A DNA stretch of 64,000 nucleotides, taken from assembly GCA_947561715.1 (NCBI GenBank), contig OX387197.1:15497001-15561000 (forward strand), in the 5' to 3' direction. Position 1 is the stretch's first letter. Each line of letters opens with the position of its first letter. Shown piece after piece: positions 60,001-64,000 of the stretch. The notes beneath the pieces are model-generated. The model was given only the letters and a program-made list of their open reading frames with translations. It was not told the origin of the DNA and made no database searches. The DNA is from Ascidia mentula. Taxonomy: Eukaryota > Chordata > Ascidiacea > Phlebobranchia > Ascidiidae. A program made the position numbers and the translations under genes.

Positions 60001-63000
60001 CCAAGCCCACTTAACAATGGGAGACATAGGCTGGACTCTGTTTTTTTCGAGCCCCAAGCCCACTTAACAATGGGCGACATAGGCTGGACTCTGTTTTTTT
60101 CGCGACCCACTTAACAATGGGCGAGATAGGGCCGAAGTTAAGACTGGGTGGGATAGGCTGGACTCTGTTTTTTTCGAGCCCCAAGCCCACTTAACAATGG
60201 GAGACATAGGCTGGACTCTGTTTTTTTCGAGCCCCAAGCCCACTTAACAATGGGCGACATAGGCTGGACTCTGTTTTTTTCGAGCCCCAAGCCCACTTAA
60301 CAATGGGCAACATAGGCTGGACTGTTTTTTTCGCGACCAACTTAACAATGGGCGAGATAGGGCCGAAGTTAAGACTGGGTGGGATAGGCTGTACTCTGTT
60401 TTTTTCGAGCCCCAAGCCCACTTAACAATGGGAGACATAGGCTGGACTCTGTTTTTTTCGCGACCAACTTAACAATGGGCGAGATAGGGCCGAAGTTAAG
60501 ACTGGGTGGGATAGGCTGGACTCTGTTTTTTTCGAGCCCCAAGCCCACTTAACAATGGGAGACATAGGCTGGACTCTGTTTTTTTCGCGACCCACTTAAC
60601 AATGGGCGAGATAGGGCCGAAGTTAAGACTGGGTGGGATAGGCTGGACTCTGCTTTTTTCGCGACCCACTTAACAATGGGCGAGATAGGGCCGAAGTTAA
60701 GACTGGGTGGGATAGGCTGGACTCTGTTTTTTTCGAGCCCCAAGCCCACTTAACAATGGGAGACATAGGCTGGACTCTGTTTTTTTCGCGACCCACTTAA
60801 CAATGGGCGAGATAGGGCCGAAGTTAAGACTGGGTGGGATAGGCTGGACTCTGTTTTTTTCGAGCCCCAAGCCCACTTAACAATGGGAGACATAGGCTGG
60901 ACTCTGTTTTTTTCGCGACCCACTTAACAATGGGCGAGATAGGGCCGAAGTTAAGACTGGGTGGGATAGGCTGGACTCTGTTTTTTTCGAGCCCCAAGCC
61001 CACTTAACAATGGGAGACATAGGCTGGACTCTGTTTTTTTCGCGACCCACTTAACAATGGGCGAGATAGGGCCGAAGTTAAGACTGGGTGGGATAGGCTG
61101 GACTCTGTTTTTTTCGAGCCCCAAGCCCACTTAACAATGGGAGACATACGCTGGACTCTGTTTTTTTCACGACCCACTTAACAATGGGCGAGATAGGGCC
61201 GAAGTTAAGACTGGGTGGGATAGGCTGGACTCTGCTTTTTCCAGCCCCAAGCCCAGTTAACAATGGGAGACATAGGCTGGGCTCTGTTTTTTTCACGACC
61301 CACTTAACAATGGGCGAGATAGGGCCTCTGTTTTCTTCGCGACCCACTTAACAATGGGCGAGATAGGGCCGAAGTTAAGACTGGGTGGGATAGGCTGGAC
61401 TCTGTTTTTTTCGAGCTCCAAGCCCACTTAACAATGGGAGACATAGGCTGGACTCTGTTTTTTTCACGACCCACTTAACAATGGGCGAGATAGGGCCTCG
61501 GTTTTCTTCGCGACCCACTTAACAATGGGCGAGATAGGGCCGAAGTTAAGACTGGGTGGGATAGGCTGGACTCTGTTTTTTTCGAGCCCCAAGCCCACTT
61601 AACAATGGGAGACATAGGCTGGACTCTGTTTTCTTCGCGACCCACTTAACAATGGGCGAGATAGGGCCGAAGTTAAGACTGGGTGGGATAGGCTGGACTC
61701 TGTTTTTTTCGAGCCACAAGCCCACTTAACAATGGGCGACATAGGCTGGACTCTGTTTTTTTCGAGCCCCAAGCCCACTTAACAATGGGAGACATAGGCT
61801 GGACTCTGTTTTTTTCGAGCCCCAAGCCCACTTAACAATGGGAGAAATAGGCTTGACTCTGTTTTTTTCGCGACCCACTTAACAATGGGCGAGATAGGGC
61901 CGAAGTTAAGACTGGGTGGGATAGGCTGGACTCTGTTTTTTTCGAGCCCCAAGCCCACTGAACAATGGGCGACATAGGCTGGACTCTGTTTTTTTCGAGC
62001 CCCAAGCCCACTTAACAATGGGAGACATAGGCTGGACTCTGTTTTTTTCGAGCCCCAAGCCCACTTAACAATGGGCGACATAGGCTGGACTCTGTTTTTT
62101 TCGCGACCAACTTAACAATGGGCGAGATAGGGCCGAAGTTAAGACTGGGTGGGATAGGCTGGACTCTGTTTTTTTCGAGCCCCAAGCCCACTTAACAATG
62201 GGACACATAGGCTGGACTCTGTTTTTTTCGCGACCCACTTAACAATGGGCGAGATAGGGCCGAAGTTAAGACTGGGTGGGATAGGCTGGACTCTGTTTTT
62301 TTCGAGCCCCAAGCCCACTTAACAATGGGAGACATAGGCTGGACTCTGTTTTCTTCGCGACCCACTTAACAATGGGCGAGATAGGGCCGAAGTTAAGACT
62401 GGGTGGGATAGGCTGGACTCTGTTTTTTTCGAGCCCCAAGCCCACTTAACAATGGGAGACATAGGCTGGACTCTGTTTTTTTCGCGACCCACTTAACAAT
62501 GGGCGAGATAGGGCCGAAGTTAAGACTGGGTGGGATAGGCTGGACTCTGTTTTTTTCGAGCTCCAAGCCCACTTAACAATGGGAGACATAGGCTGGACTC
62601 TGTTTTTTTCACGACCCACTTAACAATGGGCGAGATAGGGCCTCGGTTTTCTTCGCGACCCACTTAACAATGGGCGAGATAGGGCCGAAGTTAAGACTGG
62701 GTGGGATAGGCTGGACTCTGTTTTTTTCGAGCCCCAAGCCCACTTAACAATGGGAGACATAGGCTGGACTCTGTTTTCTTCGCGACCCACTTAACAATGG
62801 GCGAGATAGGGCCGAAGTTAAGACTGGGTGGGATAGGCTGGACTCTGTTTTTTTCGAGCCCCAAGCCCACTTAACAATGGGCGACATAGGCTGGACTCTG
62901 TTTTTTTCGAGCCCCAAGCCCACTTAACAATGGGAGACATAGGCTGGACTCTGTTTTTTTCGAGCCCCAAGCCCACTGAACAATGGGAGACATAGGCTTG

Positions 63001-63879
63001 ACTCTGTTTTTTTCGCGACCCACTTAACAATGGGCGAGATAGGGCCGAAGTTAAGACTGGGTGGGATAGGCTGGACTCTGTTTTTTTCGAGCCCCAAGCC
63101 CACTTAACAATGGGAGACATAGGCTGGACTCTGTATTTTTCGCGACCCACTTAACAATGGGCGAGATAGGGCCGAAGTTAAGACTGGGTGGGATAGGCTG
63201 GACTCTGTTTTCTTCGCGACCCACTTAACAATGGTCGAGATAGGGCCGAAGTTAAGACTGGGTGGGATAGGCTGGACTCTGTTTTTTTCGAGCCCCAAGC
63301 CCACTTAACAATGGGCGACATAGGCTGGACTCTGTTTTTTTCGAGCCCCAAGCCCACTTAACAATGGGAGACATAGGCTGGACTCTGTTTTTTTCGAGCC
63401 CCAAGCCCACTTAACAATGGGCGACATAGGCTGGACTCTGTTTTTTTCGCGACCAACTTAACAATGGGCGAGATAGGGCCGAAGTTAAGACTGGGTGGGA
63501 TAGGCTGGACTCTGTTTTTTTCGAGCCCCAAGCCCACTTAACAATGGGAGACATAGGCTGGACTCTGTATTTTTCGCGACCCACTTAACAATGGGCGAGA
63601 TAGGGCCGAAGTTAAGACTGGGTGGGATAGGCTGGACTCTGTTTTCTTCGCGACCCACTTAACAATGGTCGAGATAGGGCCGAAGTTAAGACTGGGTGGG
63701 ATAGGCTGGACTCTGTTTTTTTCGAGCCCCAAGCCCACTTAACAATGGGCGACATAGGCTGGACTCTGTTTTTTTCGAGCCCCAAGCCCACTTAACAATG
63801 GGAGACATAGGCTGGACTCTGTTTTTTTCGAGCCCCAAGCCCACTTAACAATGGGCGACATAAGCTGGACTCTGTTTTT
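53157..63879 (-). repeat. Direct copy of the 10.7-kb master segment
   Basis: Matches 5355-16077 with a constant offset of 47802 bp at every landmark checked (53297, 54620, 55001, 55454, 56015, 56576, 57030, 58427, 59039, 60191, 60549, 61078, 61779, 62818, 63104, 63538), so there are no net indels. Substitutions noticed: GAGATAAGG at 56943 in this copy, and GAGTGGG at 7154 and TTAGGAC at 10931 in the other copy. The copy continues beyond both ends in reverse satellite, unlike 5355-16077, which is bounded by flips. Confidence 0.93.
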
Positions 63880-64000
63880 TTCGCGACCAACTTAACAATG
63901 GGCGAGATAGGGCCGAAGTTAAGACTGGGTGGGATAGGCTGGACTCTGTTTTTTTCGAGCCCCAAGCCCACTTAACAATGGGACACATAGGCTGGACTCT
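63880..64000 (-). repeat. Unflipped continuation past the fold-back point
   Basis: Reads TTTCGCGACCAACTTAAC and on to GGGACACATAGGCTGG, the reverse complement of about 17153-17272, the end of the palindrome spacer. It shows the array order before the fold-back: the strand at 16077 should have continued into the sequence now found as the spacer. Confidence 0.9.

Larger units (their letters stand above)
45829..64000 (-). repeat. Satellite block 8, reverse, 18.2 kb, runs off the window
   Basis: Begins with the copied 45829-46440 section, then a 688-bp duplication, then the right arm of the 4.2-kb inverted repeat (46518-50760), an insert resembling 13302-14672 (50760-52130, offset 37458), a 3272-bp direct duplication, and from 53157 the direct copy of the master segment. 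From 63880 it passes beyond the point where block 2 flips, and so shows the unflipped continuation. No gene, RNA or mobile element is present. Confidence 0.96.

Noticed and set aside
1-64000. Dozens of open frames of 60-137 residues with recurring peptides such as KKTESSLSHPVLTS and IVKWAWGSKK
   Set aside because: They are translations of the monomers. They occur on both strands, overlap each other in different frames, change with every monomer order and mostly end at the TAA in the core. No domain, start context or codon pattern supports a gene.
1-64000. CRISPR array, because of short repeats with alternating segments
   Set aside because: The segments between the repeats are not unique spacers; they are the same A or B sequence throughout. 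No cas genes are present, and unit sizes and flips do not fit.
1-64000. Old virus copies or LTR elements
   Set aside because: No long terminal repeats, polypurine tract, primer site or coding remnants were seen; all direct repeats resolve into whole satellite monomers.

Overview
The whole 64 kb window is satellite DNA. I find no gene, transposon, RNA gene or unique sequence in it; the only non-satellite stretch is a 200-base run of N at 19419-19618. The array uses two main monomers of 74 bp (called A here) and 53 bp (B), plus a rarer 44-bp form (C) that is A with 30 bp removed. They share about 45 bp of flanking and core sequence and come in many orders (ABAB, ABB, AAAA). I estimate about 1,000 monomers in total. 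All open frames are translations of the monomers. They exist on both strands and in several frames, and are stopped by the TTAA-containing core or by frame slippage (74 and 53 are both 2 mod 3).

This points to a eukaryotic nuclear genome in a heterochromatic region (pericentromere, centromere, sex or B chromosome), assembled from long reads and scaffolded with fixed 200-N gaps. I do not recognise the satellite family and cannot name the organism.

Layout, taking the strand that reads GTCCAGCCTAT as forward: forward 1-5354; reverse 5355-16077; forward 16078-19418; gap 19419-19618; reverse 19619-22104; forward 22105-40407; reverse 40408-42765; forward 42766-45828; reverse 45829-64000. Monomer orientation therefore switches seven times at visible base-level junctions, and once more inside the gap.

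Above the monomers there is a mosaic of larger copies. A segment of about 10.7 kb (5355-16077) recurs almost unchanged at 53157-63879. About 10.0 kb of it recurs inverted at about 23300-33340. Other inverted pairs are about 34870-39112 with 46518-50760, and 33215-36910 with 51992-55687. A 3.7-kb segment (37345-41019), which includes an inversion junction, is copied at 42766-46440. Shorter tandem duplications have units of 434, 486, 688, 1030, 1037 and 3272 bp. Nearly all unit lengths resolve into whole numbers of A, B and C monomers.

The sequence on the two sides of the gap overlaps: 13595-19418 and 19619-25445 are the same to my eye apart from three one-base homopolymer insertions close to the gap. 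The gap and one of the two fold-back structures are therefore probably an assembly duplication. If the two contigs are merged, one large inverted repeat remains, with arms of about 10 kb and a 1195-bp spacer. All comparisons were made by eye from landmark variants and not by a full alignment.
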